Below are positions 1 to 8,122 of a DNA stretch of 64,000 nt, piece after piece. Position numbers and translations under genes: made by a program. Position 1 is the stretch's first letter. Each line of letters opens with the position of its first letter. The DNA comes from Chryseobacterium sp. KLBC 52. GTDB lineage: Bacteria > Bacteroidota > Bacteroidia > Flavobacteriales > Weeksellaceae. The DNA is taken from the NCBI RefSeq assembly GCF_003347605.1, contig NZ_QDFZ01000016.1, forward strand, positions 1 through 64,000, given 5' to 3'. The notes below the pieces were generated by a model. That model saw only the letters and a program-made list of their open reading frames with translations. It was not told the DNA's origin and ran no database searches.

Positions 1-66
1 AAGCATTTAGTTACACTATAGATTCCTTAGAATATGATTCACATTCCGATAAAGAACTAAATGCTT
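1..66 (+). ncRNA. Possible IS110 bridge-RNA region (structured 5' flank)
   Basis: Bases 1-12 (AAGCATTTAGTT) are exactly complementary to bases 55-66, leaving a 42-base loop, and the structure sits about 100 bases upstream of the transposase start. In the IS110 group, the non-coding DNA upstream of the recombinase is known to encode a structured bridge RNA that pairs with target and donor DNA. Placing that RNA here is inference; the left end of the element may lie outside the window, so the hairpin may be incomplete. Confidence 0.4.
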
Positions 67-167
67 TTTCATCAAAAGACTTAAATAGAAATTCGGGATT
101 TAAAGCCCATTATAAGGTGTTAAGAATCAGATGAATTGCTCTTCCATTTATAAATTAAACCAAAAGT

Positions 168-1163
168 ATGGAAAAAATTGTAATAGGTATTGATATTAGT
201 GCCAAGACACTGGATATCTGTATTAAAAAGTGTGGTTCTTATTCTTTTTATGTTATTGCCAATGAAGCTAAGGCAATCAAAGTATTCTTCAAAATTTTTC
301 AAAAACCAAAATCTGAGACTATAGTTTCCATGGAAAATACAGGAAGATATAATTGGGAATTATATCAGGTTCTGGAGTATTTTAATTTTAAAGTTTTTGT
401 ACTTAACCCCTTACACTTAAAGAAAAGCATAGGCTTAATAAGGGGTAAAAATGATAAAATTGATGCTAAAAGGATCTGTGAGTTCACAGAGAAACATGAA
501 AAAGAGCTCATAGAATGGAAACCATGCTCTGATAACATAAAGAAAATTAAAGTGCTGTTTTCTGAGCGAAATTCTAAGATAAAGCTAAGAGCTTCTTTAT
601 TAAAACAAAGACATCTGTATTCACAACTTGAAAGTATAGGATATGATTCTAAATTTTTAAGAATGAATAAAAAGGAGATTGAAGTTTTAGAAAAGCATAT
701 AGATTTTTTAGAAAATGAAATAGAACAACTCATTGATAATGACTCAGATTTATACTCCAAGAAGCGATGTATACAAAGTATTCCAGGAGTAGGAAAAGTA
801 TTAAGCTGGATGATTATTGCCAAAACAGAAGGGTTTACAAAGATTAATAGCCCCAGAAAATTAGCTTGTTATGCAGGTGTGGTCCCCTTTGGCTATCAAT
901 CCGGAACATCAATAAAATTTAAACCTAAACTTTCTTATTATGCGGATAAATCATTGAAAACAGTACTCCATATGGCTGCAATGAGAGCTGTGAGACTAGA
1001 AAATGATTTAAAAATATATTATCACAGAAAAATAAGTGATGGTAAAAACAAAATGGCAGTTTTAAACGCTGTGAGAAACAAAATTATTCATAGAATTTTT
1101 GCAATGATCAGAACAGGGAAACTTTATGAAAAAAACTATAATAATTCTTTGTTTTTGTCATAG
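168..1163 (+). CDS. IS110-family transposase (DEDD recombinase)
   Basis: A 331-residue protein of the usual IS110 length. The N-terminal RuvC-like domain shows the DEDD residues: D9 in GIDIS, E56 in MENTG, and D96 and D99 in GKNDKIDAK. The C-terminal Transposase_20 domain begins near the helix-hairpin-helix-like IPGVGK and continues through ACYAGVVPFGYQSGTS, where S245 (or S248) is the probable catalytic serine. IS110 enzymes move circular elements using a bridge RNA and usually leave no long inverted repeats, so the ends cannot be fixed by eye. All motifs are intact and the frame is open, so the copy may be active. The ATG is followed by the conserved start of the domain. Confidence 0.93.
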   Translation: MEKIVIGIDISAKTLDICIKKCGSYSFYVIANEAKAIKVFFKIFQKPKSETIVSMENTGRYNWELYQVLEYFNFKVFVLNPLHLKKSIGLIRGKNDKIDAKRICEFTEKHEKELIEWKPCSDNIKKIKVLFSERNSKIKLRASLLKQRHLYSQLESIGYDSKFLRMNKKEIEVLEKHIDFLENEIEQLIDNDSDLYSKKRCIQSIPGVGKVLSWMIIAKTEGFTKINSPRKLACYAGVVPFGYQSGTSIKFKPKLSYYADKSLKTVLHMAAMRAVRLENDLKIYYHRKISDGKNKMAVLNAVRNKIIHRIFAMIRTGKLYEKNYNNSLFLS

Positions 1164-1531
1164 AAATCGGAATGACATTGCGAATGGATAACCTAAGCGT
1201 TGTATTTGTAATTCTGAAAGAATCCCACATTACAATTTTCTAGCTATCATGTAACCATCATCCATTTTATCGGAGATAAAATCCTAGCGCCTTATAACAT
1301 ACAGCTTAAGACAAAACTTGCGACTTTGCGTTTTTCAACCAAGCAATGCAGAGATTCTTACGGAATGGCAAAGTGTACGAATAAGCTAAACGTTGTATTT
1401 GTCATTCAGCAGGAATCTAACCTTATACTTTTCTATGCAGTTATTATTTACCAATATCCCAACCAAAAGACGTAAAAATTCGCTTCTTCCGGAGGGTGGC
1501 AAAAATTCCAAGAATTTTTGACGGGGTGGTT
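1164..1531. repeat. Repeat-rich intergenic DNA after the transposase
   Basis: This 368-base gap has no convincing gene. It holds two related segments about 190 bases apart, around 1165-1233 and 1353-1417, sharing the core CGTTGTATTTGT followed by an ATTC-rich arm. The second is bounded by imperfect inverted repeats (GATTCTTACGGAATGGCAAA on the left; its counterpart at 1398-1417). At 1501-1519 a hairpin (AAAAATTC, loop CAA, GAATTTTT) sits in a GGTGGC...GGGGTGG context that I recognise as a common Chryseobacterium intergenic motif; it may also end the minus-strand gene that follows. The 3' end of the IS element probably lies in this gap. Confidence 0.55.
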
Positions 1532-1954
1532 TTACCGGAACAATTTCTCATACCAGGCGCCAACATCATTTTTAATTTCCTCATGATGCTTGCATAAAAT
1601 CATAGCCAGCTCAAGTTCAGATCTCTCAGATTGATAAGGATTCAAAGTAAGAAATCCAAAGAAATTCCCATCCTGATCCAGAATCGCCGGAGGATAAGAA
1701 GCATAAGCATTCCACGGAGAGTAAGGACCATAAGTGCTTCCGTAGTTTCCATAGGTATTCCAGATAGATTTTGAACTCAATGCATTTCCATAATCACTGA
1801 ACTTATTCCATATCGAATTTTTATCAAAATTATCACAGTTTAAGCATCCCAGATACTGATCCTGATCTGCGCCGCCATACAAATGCAGAGTTTGCGCATA
1901 AAAGATACAGTATAAGAAAAGACTTAAAATAATGAACACTTTTTTATAATACAT
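1532..1954 (-). CDS. Small secreted protein with GCLNC and SPWNAY motifs
   Basis: A 140-residue protein with an N-terminal signal peptide (hydrophobic run ending at YAQ, about residue 21). The mature part has a YLGCLNC segment and aromatic/Ser/Gly repeats (SIWNKFSDYG, SIWNTYGNYG, SPWNAYASYPP) followed by LDQDGNFFGFLTLN. I recognise this arrangement (GCLxC, repeated SxWNxYGxYG, PPxIxDxDGNFxGxLTxN) from uncharacterised exported proteins in many bacteria; no function is known to me. It stands alone between the repeat-rich gap and the AraC gene. Confidence 0.7.
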   Translation of the reverse strand: MYYKKVFIILSLFLYCIFYAQTLHLYGGADQDQYLGCLNCDNFDKNSIWNKFSDYGNALSSKSIWNTYGNYGSTYGPYSPWNAYASYPPAILDQDGNFFGFLTLNPYQSERSELELAMILCKHHEEIKNDVGAWYEKLFR

Positions 1955-2048
1955 AAGATGATTACTTTATTGAATAATGATAACTGCCGGAAATAAAAAA
2001 CTGATACTAACCTCCATCTTCCTTTCTTCCATCTTCCAGCCTTATCTC

Positions 2049-2918
2049 TCAGTCTATTTTAAACTTTTTCGGTGATTTTCCAGTGATCTGAGTGAATTTT
2101 CTATAAAAATATTCCAATGTATTAAAACCTGATTCAAAACAGATATTCTTAATCCCGATTTCTGGATTGCTGATCAAAAGGTGCTTGGCATGCTCTATTC
2201 TCAACTGGATAATATATTCTACCGGAGTACAGTTGTAGGAATGCTTAAACTTTTTAAACAGATTGGCTTCACTCATTCCTGCGATCACAGAAAGTTTTTT
2301 GATGGTAATCGGTTCTCGGTAATTTTGTTTGATAAAATGAACCACTTCCTGAAGTCCGTTTTGCACATTTTCTGTCTTGTCAGAATACAACAAAATATGC
2401 TTTGCATTGGTCTTCATCAGCTCATAAATCAGTTCTTTCAAACTTAAGCTTAAAAGAAAATCCGAGGTATTATGAAGATTTCCGTCAATTCTTCTGTTGT
2501 AAAGATTGGTAAGGCTTCTCCATAAAGATTCATCCGAGCTTACGAACTTTTTCACGGCATTTTCTTTCATCATAATTCCGGTTCTGTCCCAGTCCGGATG
2601 CCAGTTTTCAATCACTTCGGAGAATACACTGTCAATATACTCCTGCTCAATATTCAGTACCAGACATTTCGTGGGTTCTTTGAAAATGGGATGGATATCT
2701 ATGCTCAGTTCTTTATTGCAGGGCGGAATAAATACACTTCTTTCATTAAACTCAAAAGTTTCATCCTCACTACGAATGATCTTATTGCCACTCAACATTA
2801 GCGTGATGACAGGCTTTTCAAAATAGAAAGGAAAATCATGACAAACTACATTCGTTTCAAATACATTCAATTCACCAAAAGGAATGCTGAAAACAGTTCT
2901 TTCTTCGATCTTTTCCAT
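2049..2918 (-). CDS. AraC-family transcriptional regulator
   Basis: A 289-residue protein. The last 100 residues form the double helix-turn-helix: first helix pair around ITIKKLSVIAGMSEANLFKKFK, second around IGIKNICFESGFNTLEYFYRKFT, ending with the characteristic TGKSPKKFK. The N-terminal 170 residues look like a cupin-type effector domain (FNERSVFIPPCNKE). It is divergently transcribed from the aldehyde dehydrogenase/GMC pair with about 100 bases between starts, which suggests it controls that pair in response to their substrate. The inducer cannot be read from the sequence. Confidence 0.9.
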   Translation of the reverse strand: MEKIEERTVFSIPFGELNVFETNVVCHDFPFYFEKPVITLMLSGNKIIRSEDETFEFNERSVFIPPCNKELSIDIHPIFKEPTKCLVLNIEQEYIDSVFSEVIENWHPDWDRTGIMMKENAVKKFVSSDESLWRSLTNLYNRRIDGNLHNTSDFLLSLSLKELIYELMKTNAKHILLYSDKTENVQNGLQEVVHFIKQNYREPITIKKLSVIAGMSEANLFKKFKHSYNCTPVEYIIQLRIEHAKHLLISNPEIGIKNICFESGFNTLEYFYRKFTQITGKSPKKFKID

Positions 2919-2959
2919 GATAGGTAGAGTTTAGGTTAAAAAAAATAGAGAATAGGTAA

Positions 2960-2973
2960 ATGATTTATATCAT
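2960..2973. promoter_or_regulatory. Dyad in the AraC/aldehyde dehydrogenase divergent promoter
   Basis: ATGAT-TTAT-ATCAT is an inverted repeat in the 102-base gap between divergent genes. Nearby TAGGTAGA, TAGGTTAA and TAGGTAAA form a loose direct repeat of TAGGT, the kind of half-site array AraC proteins bind. No footprint evidence; inferred from position. Confidence 0.35.
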
Positions 2974-3020
2974 GTTATTGCCATTTTCGAACTACGTAAA
3001 ATACAAAATAATTTAAAACA

Positions 3021-4427
3021 ATGGAAAATACATCAGCAGTCAAGGAAACCCATACTCCAGATACCCGGTTTTTATCCCTAAATCCTTCTACCTTAGAGGT
3101 TATAGGCGAAGTAACCAATACTTCCCATGAGGAGATTGATACCAAAATTGAGAAAGCAAAAAAAGCCCAGAAACTATGGGCAGCAAGGACGGATTCAGAA
3201 AGAAAAGAGATTTTATTAAAAGTAGCGGAAGCTTTACAGCAAAATTCACAACACCTTGCAGAATGGATTACCCGCGAGCAGGGAAAACCGTTGAATGGTC
3301 CTGGAGCTAATTTCGAAATGCAGGCTTGTGTTGGTTGGACACAGGTTCCTGCATCACTGGATTTGCCTGAAGAAATTGTTTTCGAAGACGACACCCGAAA
3401 AGATGTTTTATACAGAAACCCGATTGGAGTGGTGGCCGCCATTGCCCCTTGGAACTGGCCTTTGATGATTGCTATCTGGCAGATTATTCCTTCATTGAGA
3501 ATGGGAAATGCTGTCATCATCAAACCTTCGGAATATACCACTTTCTGCAGTCTGGAAATGATAAAAGTGATCAATAGTGTCCTTCCTGAGGATATTTTGC
3601 AGGTAGTTACCGGCAGAGGAGAAGTAGGTGGTTACCTTACCTCACATCCTGAAATTGGAAAAATTATGTTCACAGGTTCCATTGCTACAGGAAAAAAAGT
3701 CATTGAAGCTTCTGCTAAAAATATGGCCCGGTTAACCCTTGAATGTGGAGGAAATGATGCTGGAATTATTTTACCCGGACTTGATGTCTCTAAGTATATT
3801 GATGGAATTTTCTGGGGAACCTTCTTGAATATGGGGCAAACCTGTGCCTGCTTAAAAAGGCTATACGTTCATGAAAATGATTACGAAAAAGTCGTTAAAG
3901 CATTGGCAGACTATTCTTCCAATATTCCAATGGGGAACGGAGCGGATGAAGCCAGTGTTTTAGGACCTATCCAGAATAAAATGCAGTACGATAAAATTCA
4001 GGATCTGATTCTTGATGCTGAAAATATGGGAGCAGACTTCATATTCAAAGGGCAAAAACCTGATTTGGAAGGCTATTTTATTCCCGTAACTCTGGTTGGA
4101 AATGTAGATAACGGAGACAGAATTGTAGACGAAGAACAGTTTGGTCCTGTACTTCCAATTATTAAGTATAAAACGTTGGAAGAAGCCATCAGTAAAGCCA
4201 ATGACTCAGAAAATGGACTGGGAGCTTCCGTTTGGAGTGATGATCTTGACGAAGCTCAGAAAGTGGCTGCACAACTGGAAGCAGGAACCGTATGGATCAA
4301 TCAGCATGGCGCTATTCACCCGTTTGTTCCCTTCGGAGGGGCAAAACAATCCGGTTATGGAGTAGAATTCGGAATAGAAGGATTGAAAGCAGTCACAGTT
4401 CCTAAAGTCATCAGCATTAAAAAATAA
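3021..4427 (+). CDS. NAD(P)-dependent aldehyde dehydrogenase
   Basis: A 468-residue ALDH-superfamily enzyme oxidising an aldehyde to its acid. The cofactor segment is APWNWPL, the general base is E241 in LECGGND, and the catalytic cysteine is C275 in GQTCACLKR; the 34-residue spacing is normal for the family. The C-terminal PFGGAKQSGYG is typical. The next gene, a GMC alcohol oxidoreductase, starts 11 bases downstream, so the two are almost certainly one operon in which the GMC enzyme makes the aldehyde that this enzyme consumes. Choline/betaine-aldehyde chemistry is possible by analogy with betA/betB, but no choline transporter or betaine genes are present, so the substrate is left open. Confidence 0.92.
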   Translation: MENTSAVKETHTPDTRFLSLNPSTLEVIGEVTNTSHEEIDTKIEKAKKAQKLWAARTDSERKEILLKVAEALQQNSQHLAEWITREQGKPLNGPGANFEMQACVGWTQVPASLDLPEEIVFEDDTRKDVLYRNPIGVVAAIAPWNWPLMIAIWQIIPSLRMGNAVIIKPSEYTTFCSLEMIKVINSVLPEDILQVVTGRGEVGGYLTSHPEIGKIMFTGSIATGKKVIEASAKNMARLTLECGGNDAGIILPGLDVSKYIDGIFWGTFLNMGQTCACLKRLYVHENDYEKVVKALADYSSNIPMGNGADEASVLGPIQNKMQYDKIQDLILDAENMGADFIFKGQKPDLEGYFIPVTLVGNVDNGDRIVDEEQFGPVLPIIKYKTLEEAISKANDSENGLGASVWSDDLDEAQKVAAQLEAGTVWINQHGAIHPFVPFGGAKQSGYGVEFGIEGLKAVTVPKVISIKK

Positions 4428-4438
4428 AGTTAGAACTC

Positions 4439-5992
4439 ATGAAATACGATTTTATAATTGTCGGATCCGGTTCGGCAGGCGCTGTAATAGCCAACAGATT
4501 AAGTGAAAATGAAAATATAAATGTCCTTTTACTGGAGGCAGGTCCCGATGATAAAGTTGCTGAAGTGGAAGAACAAGCTGGCTGGCCCGCCATATGGAAT
4601 ACCGAAAGAGACTGGGCTTATCATACCGTTGCGCAGGAGCATGCAGGAGGAAATGCAAGATACTGGCCCCGTGGTAAAACATTGGGTGGTTCAAGTTCCA
4701 TCAATGGAATGATCTACATCAGAGGGCATCAGCAGGATTATGATAGTTGGGCTTATAAAGGATGTGTGGGCTGGGATTGGGAAAGTGTTCTGCCTTATTT
4801 TAAGAAATCAGAAACCCATGAAGAGGGTGAAGATGATATTCATGGAGGGGAAGGACCGCTTTATGTAAGCCGCATCAAACATCCGAATGCCATTTCAATA
4901 AGTGCTATTGAAGCCTGTAAAGAATTGGGCTATCCTTTGACAGATGATTTTAACAAAAAAATCTGGGGTGCAGGTCTTAATCATCTCAGTGTAGGAAAAG
5001 ACGGTAAAAGGTGTTCTACCGCAAAAGCATTCTTAGATCCTGTGAAATCGAGGCCCAATCTGCATATTCATACTAATGCGCTGGCTCAGAAACTGATTTT
5101 TGAAGAAAACGAGTGCATCGGAGTTCAGTATTTGAAAGACGGTGAATTAGTAGAAGTGGAAGCAGAAAAAGAAGTGATTGTATCTTGCGGAACTATAGAA
5201 TCTGCCAAACTTCTGATGCTTTCCGGAATTGGTGATCAACAGGAACTGGAATCTGTAGGAATTCCAGTAGTAAAAGACCTGAAAGGAGTCGGGAAAAACC
5301 TTCAGGATCACTTGTTGACCAGTGTGATTTTTAAAGCTAAAAAAGAAATTCCAGCTCCGGAAGCCAATTTATTGGAAGCTCAGCTATTCTGGAAGAGCAA
5401 AGAAGAAATGGCTTTCCCGGATCTTCAGCCTTTGTTCATGGGACTTCCTTACTACAGCCCGGGATTCACAGGGCCGGAAAACGCATTTACATTCTGTGCA
5501 GGGTTTATCAGACCTGCCAGTAAAGGATATATCAAACTGACTTCTTCCGATCCTTCCGCTTCACCAGAAATCAATCCGATGTATCTTTCCGAAGAATCCG
5601 ATCTGGAAGCCCTTTATCAATGCGTTGAAATATGCCGTGAAATGGGAAGAACAGAAGCTATGAAAGAATGGAATGACGGTGAAATCTATCCCGGAGAAGG
5701 AAAAACAAAAGAGGAAGTGATAGATTATATCAAAAAATCATGTTCCACCTATCATCATATGACCGGAACCTGTAAAATGGGAATCGACAGCCATTCTGTA
5801 GTAGATCCGAGACTGAAAGTATATGGAATAAAAGGATTAAGGGTAGCAGATGCATCCATTATGCCGGATGTGGTTTCCGGAAATACCAATGCACCTACCA
5901 TTATGATTGGTGAAAAAGCCGCCGATATGATCAAAGACGATCATCATCTGAAAGCGTCCGGTTCATCTGAAAAGTTATCGTTTGTTGTGTAA
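4439..5992 (+). CDS. GMC-family FAD-dependent alcohol dehydrogenase (choline dehydrogenase-like)
   Basis: A 517-residue glucose-methanol-choline oxidoreductase. The N-terminal Rossmann motif is IVGSGSAGAVIANRL; the GMC signature is GKTLGGSSSINGMIYIRG near residues 80-97. The C-terminal domain has the active-site His of the YHHMTGTCKMG segment (H440) and the matching Asn of SGNTNAPT (about N482 or N484). No signal peptide is visible, so it is probably cytoplasmic or peripheral. It is co-transcribed with the aldehyde dehydrogenase before it and followed by a terminator hairpin. Family membership is certain; the substrate is unknown. Confidence 0.92.
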   Translation: MKYDFIIVGSGSAGAVIANRLSENENINVLLLEAGPDDKVAEVEEQAGWPAIWNTERDWAYHTVAQEHAGGNARYWPRGKTLGGSSSINGMIYIRGHQQDYDSWAYKGCVGWDWESVLPYFKKSETHEEGEDDIHGGEGPLYVSRIKHPNAISISAIEACKELGYPLTDDFNKKIWGAGLNHLSVGKDGKRCSTAKAFLDPVKSRPNLHIHTNALAQKLIFEENECIGVQYLKDGELVEVEAEKEVIVSCGTIESAKLLMLSGIGDQQELESVGIPVVKDLKGVGKNLQDHLLTSVIFKAKKEIPAPEANLLEAQLFWKSKEEMAFPDLQPLFMGLPYYSPGFTGPENAFTFCAGFIRPASKGYIKLTSSDPSASPEINPMYLSEESDLEALYQCVEICREMGRTEAMKEWNDGEIYPGEGKTKEEVIDYIKKSCSTYHHMTGTCKMGIDSHSVVDPRLKVYGIKGLRVADASIMPDVVSGNTNAPTIMIGEKAADMIKDDHHLKASGSSEKLSFVV

Positions 5993-6015
5993 GAAGGGTT
6001 AAAAACCTTGAAAAG

Positions 6016-6043
6016 AAGCCGTTTCATACTTATGGAGCGGCTT
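6016..6043 (+). terminator. Hairpin after the GMC gene
   Basis: Stem AAGCCG/CGGCTT with a 16-base loop, followed by a short T run. Weak but well placed. Confidence 0.5.
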
Positions 6044-6066
6044 TTTAATGAAAAATTGAAAGATCA

Positions 6067-6099
6067 TTGAGATAAAAAAGTCTGTAGCACTTACCTTTG
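6067..6099 (+). promoter_or_regulatory. Bacteroidota-type promoter of the thioesterase gene
   Basis: TTG at 6067-6069 and TACCTTTG at 6092-6099, 22 bases apart, match the Bacteroidota -33/-7 pattern. The -7 box ends 15 bases before the ATG at 6115. A TTG codon at 6097 lies inside the box, so it cannot be the real translation start. Confidence 0.6.
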
Positions 6100-6114
6100 T
6101 TTAAAATAAAATTC

Positions 6115-6537
6115 ATGACACCAGAAAAAAAGAAACTCATTACAGACAGCTTCGGCCGTTCGGAAACCTTACAGTTTTATAAAGCAGAACTGCTGGAAGT
6201 AGAAACAGATTTTATCTCCATGAAGATCCCTAAAATGGAAATGATGACCAGAAAAGCAGGAATGTTCAATGGTGCAATGATCGCCTCTCTGGTGGATGTT
6301 TCTTCTGGATACGCTGCTGTGAGCCATTATCCGGAAGACTGTTATGTAGTAACTGTTGAATTGAAAGTGAACTATCTCCGTCCTGCCATGGGTGATGCTT
6401 TGGTTTCAAAATCCTATGTCATCAAAGGTGGCGGAAAAATTGTTGTGGTGAGAACGGAAATCTATGTTCAGACCGAAGGTTCTGATTCTGAAAGTCATGT
6501 AGCCACTTCATTAGTCACCATGATGAAAATAAAATAA
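6115..6537 (+). CDS. PaaI-type hotdog-fold thioesterase
   Basis: A 140-residue hotdog-fold protein. The central helix carries FNGAMIASLVDVSSGYAA, the usual position of the active-site Asn/Gly and Asp in PaaI and 4-hydroxybenzoyl-CoA thioesterase families, followed by VTVELKVNYLRPA, the strand lining the acyl site. It probably hydrolyses an acyl-CoA. I start it at ATG 6115 (MTPEKKK) rather than the upstream TTG at 6097, because that TTG is inside the predicted -7 box. It is monocistronic by spacing. Confidence 0.82.
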   Translation: MTPEKKKLITDSFGRSETLQFYKAELLEVETDFISMKIPKMEMMTRKAGMFNGAMIASLVDVSSGYAAVSHYPEDCYVVTVELKVNYLRPAMGDALVSKSYVIKGGGKIVVVRTEIYVQTEGSDSESHVATSLVTMMKIK

Positions 6538-6656
6538 GAGATTAAGAGGAAATAAAAGGCAAAATATTCCTTCAATAAAGGGTTTCAAAGCATTCTTTTT
6601 TCCGGAATGGAATAGCTTTTGCTCAACAAACCCCATAAACATTAAAAAATATCACA

Positions 6657-7001
6657 ATGAACTTAATTATCCGACTATTTATTACGGCAATTGTTGCTTA
6701 TCTTTTAACTAAAATCTTACCGGGAGTACAGTTTGAAGGATTTTCTTCAGCGATCATCTTTGCGATTGTACTTGGGGTTCTTAACATATTTGTAAAGCCT
6801 ATTTTAAGTCTGTTCGGCCTTCCGTTGACCATTCTTACCTTAGGATTCTTTGCGCTGGTAATTAATGCCGCAATTGTCCTGATTGCAGACTATTTTATAG
6901 ACAGCATGGTGGTAGATGGCTTCTGGTGGGCATTTATCTTCAGTATCTTATTATCAATCGTAACTTCACTGGCGAACTCTATGTTTTCAGATGGAGATTA
7001 A
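6657..7001 (+). CDS. Phage-holin-family (PF04020-like) small membrane protein
   Basis: A 114-residue, strongly hydrophobic protein with four predicted membrane segments. The pattern is typical of the family often labelled 4-TMS phage holin family IV: AYLLTKILPGV, then LGVLNIFVKPIL, LPLTILTLGFFALVINAAI and DGFWWAFIFSILLSIV. These proteins are chromosomal in many bacteria and the holin name is historical; there are no phage genes nearby. A strong bidirectional terminator follows. Confidence 0.8.
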   Translation: MNLIIRLFITAIVAYLLTKILPGVQFEGFSSAIIFAIVLGVLNIFVKPILSLFGLPLTILTLGFFALVINAAIVLIADYFIDSMVVDGFWWAFIFSILLSIVTSLANSMFSDGD

Positions 7002-7020
7002 TTAAATCATAAAAGATCAA

Positions 7021-7057
7021 AATAAAGGAATCCGCTCAACGAGCGGATTCCTTTATT
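7021..7057. terminator. Strong bidirectional terminator between convergent genes
   Basis: A 17-bp perfect stem (AATAAAGGAATCCGCTC and its complement) with a 3-base AAC loop and T-rich flanks on both strands. It serves the membrane protein on the plus strand and the T9SS cargo on the minus strand, whose stop codon overlaps the stem. Confidence 0.9.
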
Positions 7058-7919
7058 TTTTAACGAACTTCAGTAACACCAGATCTCCTTTCGAATCTTT
7101 AAGCTTTAGAAAGTAATTTCCTGAAATAAGCTGACTAATTAAAATTTCTTTCACAAACTGATCTTTTAAAATCACTCTTCCGTTCATATCTATAATTTCA
7201 TATTCATTGAAATTCCGGTCCGTATTTACTTTTAAAATATCTGAAACAGGGTTCGGATAAACTTTGATTAAAACGCTGTTATTTTTAGAGACTGATTCAT
7301 TAGACGCTAAAAATAAGCATGAAGGCGGAGTGGTTATGACCCCATCCGTAAAATCATAATACAAAGTACTTCCCATCGGAATCAGATTGGTGCTGATGGT
7401 GGCAGGAATATTTTCAAATAGAGTACAGTTATTAAAACGGACATTGGCAGTTTCAAAATCTCTTGTAGTCTTATACCATGATTCACACCCTGCAGGTTGC
7501 ATCACAACTCCGGGCCAGAAGGTATCGATGGCAAATCCGTCTATAGAATTGGGACTCACCATATCAACCATTACACAGCTTCCTGAAACCCATGTAGAAG
7601 GAACTTTAAAATAAATAACAGCAGTAGGAATACTTCCTGTGTAATACTTTTTACTGATTACAGGAGACGAACTTCCTTGTCCGTTAACAAGAAATGCCTT
7701 GATCTCTTTATTCTGATCAATAGAAATCTGCACATTATTTACAGCAGAGGAAGAACTAATTGTCGGAGTGCTTCCGTCAGTGGTATAATAAATAGTACCG
7801 TTTCCATTAATAGTGACCTGATAAGGATTATAATAATGATTGGGAAAAGGACTCATCGTAAGCTGTGAAAAAAAGAATGAAGACACACAAAGTGAAGAAA
7901 AAAGTATAAATTTTTTCAT
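7053..7919 (-). CDS. T9SS-secreted protein with chitobiase-like and C-terminal sorting domains
   Basis: A 288-residue exported protein. Signal peptide at residues 1-18 (ending FFFSQ). Residues about 25-90 resemble a chitobiase/beta-hexosaminidase C-terminal domain (IYYTTDGSTPT, EIKAFLVNGQGSSSPV). The middle (about 95-200) is a beta-rich, cysteine-containing region with aromatic residues that may be a starch-binding-like module. The last 75 residues form a type A T9SS sorting domain (VYPNPVSDILKV, YEIIDMNGRVI, SGNYFLKL), which targets the protein across the outer membrane. No catalytic domain is visible, so it may be a carbohydrate-binding surface protein. The 5' leader carries a dyad at 7930-7957. 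Confidence 0.85.
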   Translation of the reverse strand: MKKFILFSSLCVSSFFFSQLTMSPFPNHYYNPYQVTINGNGTIYYTTDGSTPTISSSSAVNNVQISIDQNKEIKAFLVNGQGSSSPVISKKYYTGSIPTAVIYFKVPSTWVSGSCVMVDMVSPNSIDGFAIDTFWPGVVMQPAGCESWYKTTRDFETANVRFNNCTLFENIPATISTNLIPMGSTLYYDFTDGVITTPPSCLFLASNESVSKNNSVLIKVYPNPVSDILKVNTDRNFNEYEIIDMNGRVILKDQFVKEILISQLISGNYFLKLKDSKGDLVLLKFVKK

Positions 7920-7929
7920 ATTAAATGGG

Positions 7930-7957
7930 TATTAGTTTATTTCTGGTAAAACTAATA
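7930..7957. promoter_or_regulatory. Dyad upstream of the T9SS cargo gene
   Basis: TATTAGTTT at 7930-7938 and its exact complement AAACTAATA at 7949-7957, 10 bases apart, just upstream of the minus-strand ATG. It could be an operator or a 5' leader hairpin; nothing distinguishes these. Confidence 0.35.
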
Positions 7958-8039
7958 AAGTTTTGTCATACATAAATCAATTATTTTTCAACTTTAAAAA
8001 CTTAATGTTAATTCTTTCGTCCGTTTTTATTTTAAATAT

Positions 8040-8047
8040 TAACTTTG
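8040..8047 (+). promoter_or_regulatory. -7 box of the DPP5-like peptidase gene
   Basis: TAACTTTG fits TAnnTTTG and implies a leader of about 70 bases before the ATG at 8123. No clear TTG was found at the -33 position. Confidence 0.4.
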
Positions 8048-8122
8048 GCAATCTTTGAATTTAATAAAAGGATGTAGAAAATCAACTGATTTTGTGCCTC
8101 CGTTAAAAATGAATATCAACAT

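Noticed and set aside
3021-5992. Definite betA/betB choline-to-betaine pathway
   Set aside because: Families fit, but no choline transporter, BetI or substrate-specific residues could be confirmed by eye.
6657-7001. Prophage remnant suggested by the holin-family name
   Set aside because: The family is common in bacterial chromosomes and there are no other phage genes nearby.
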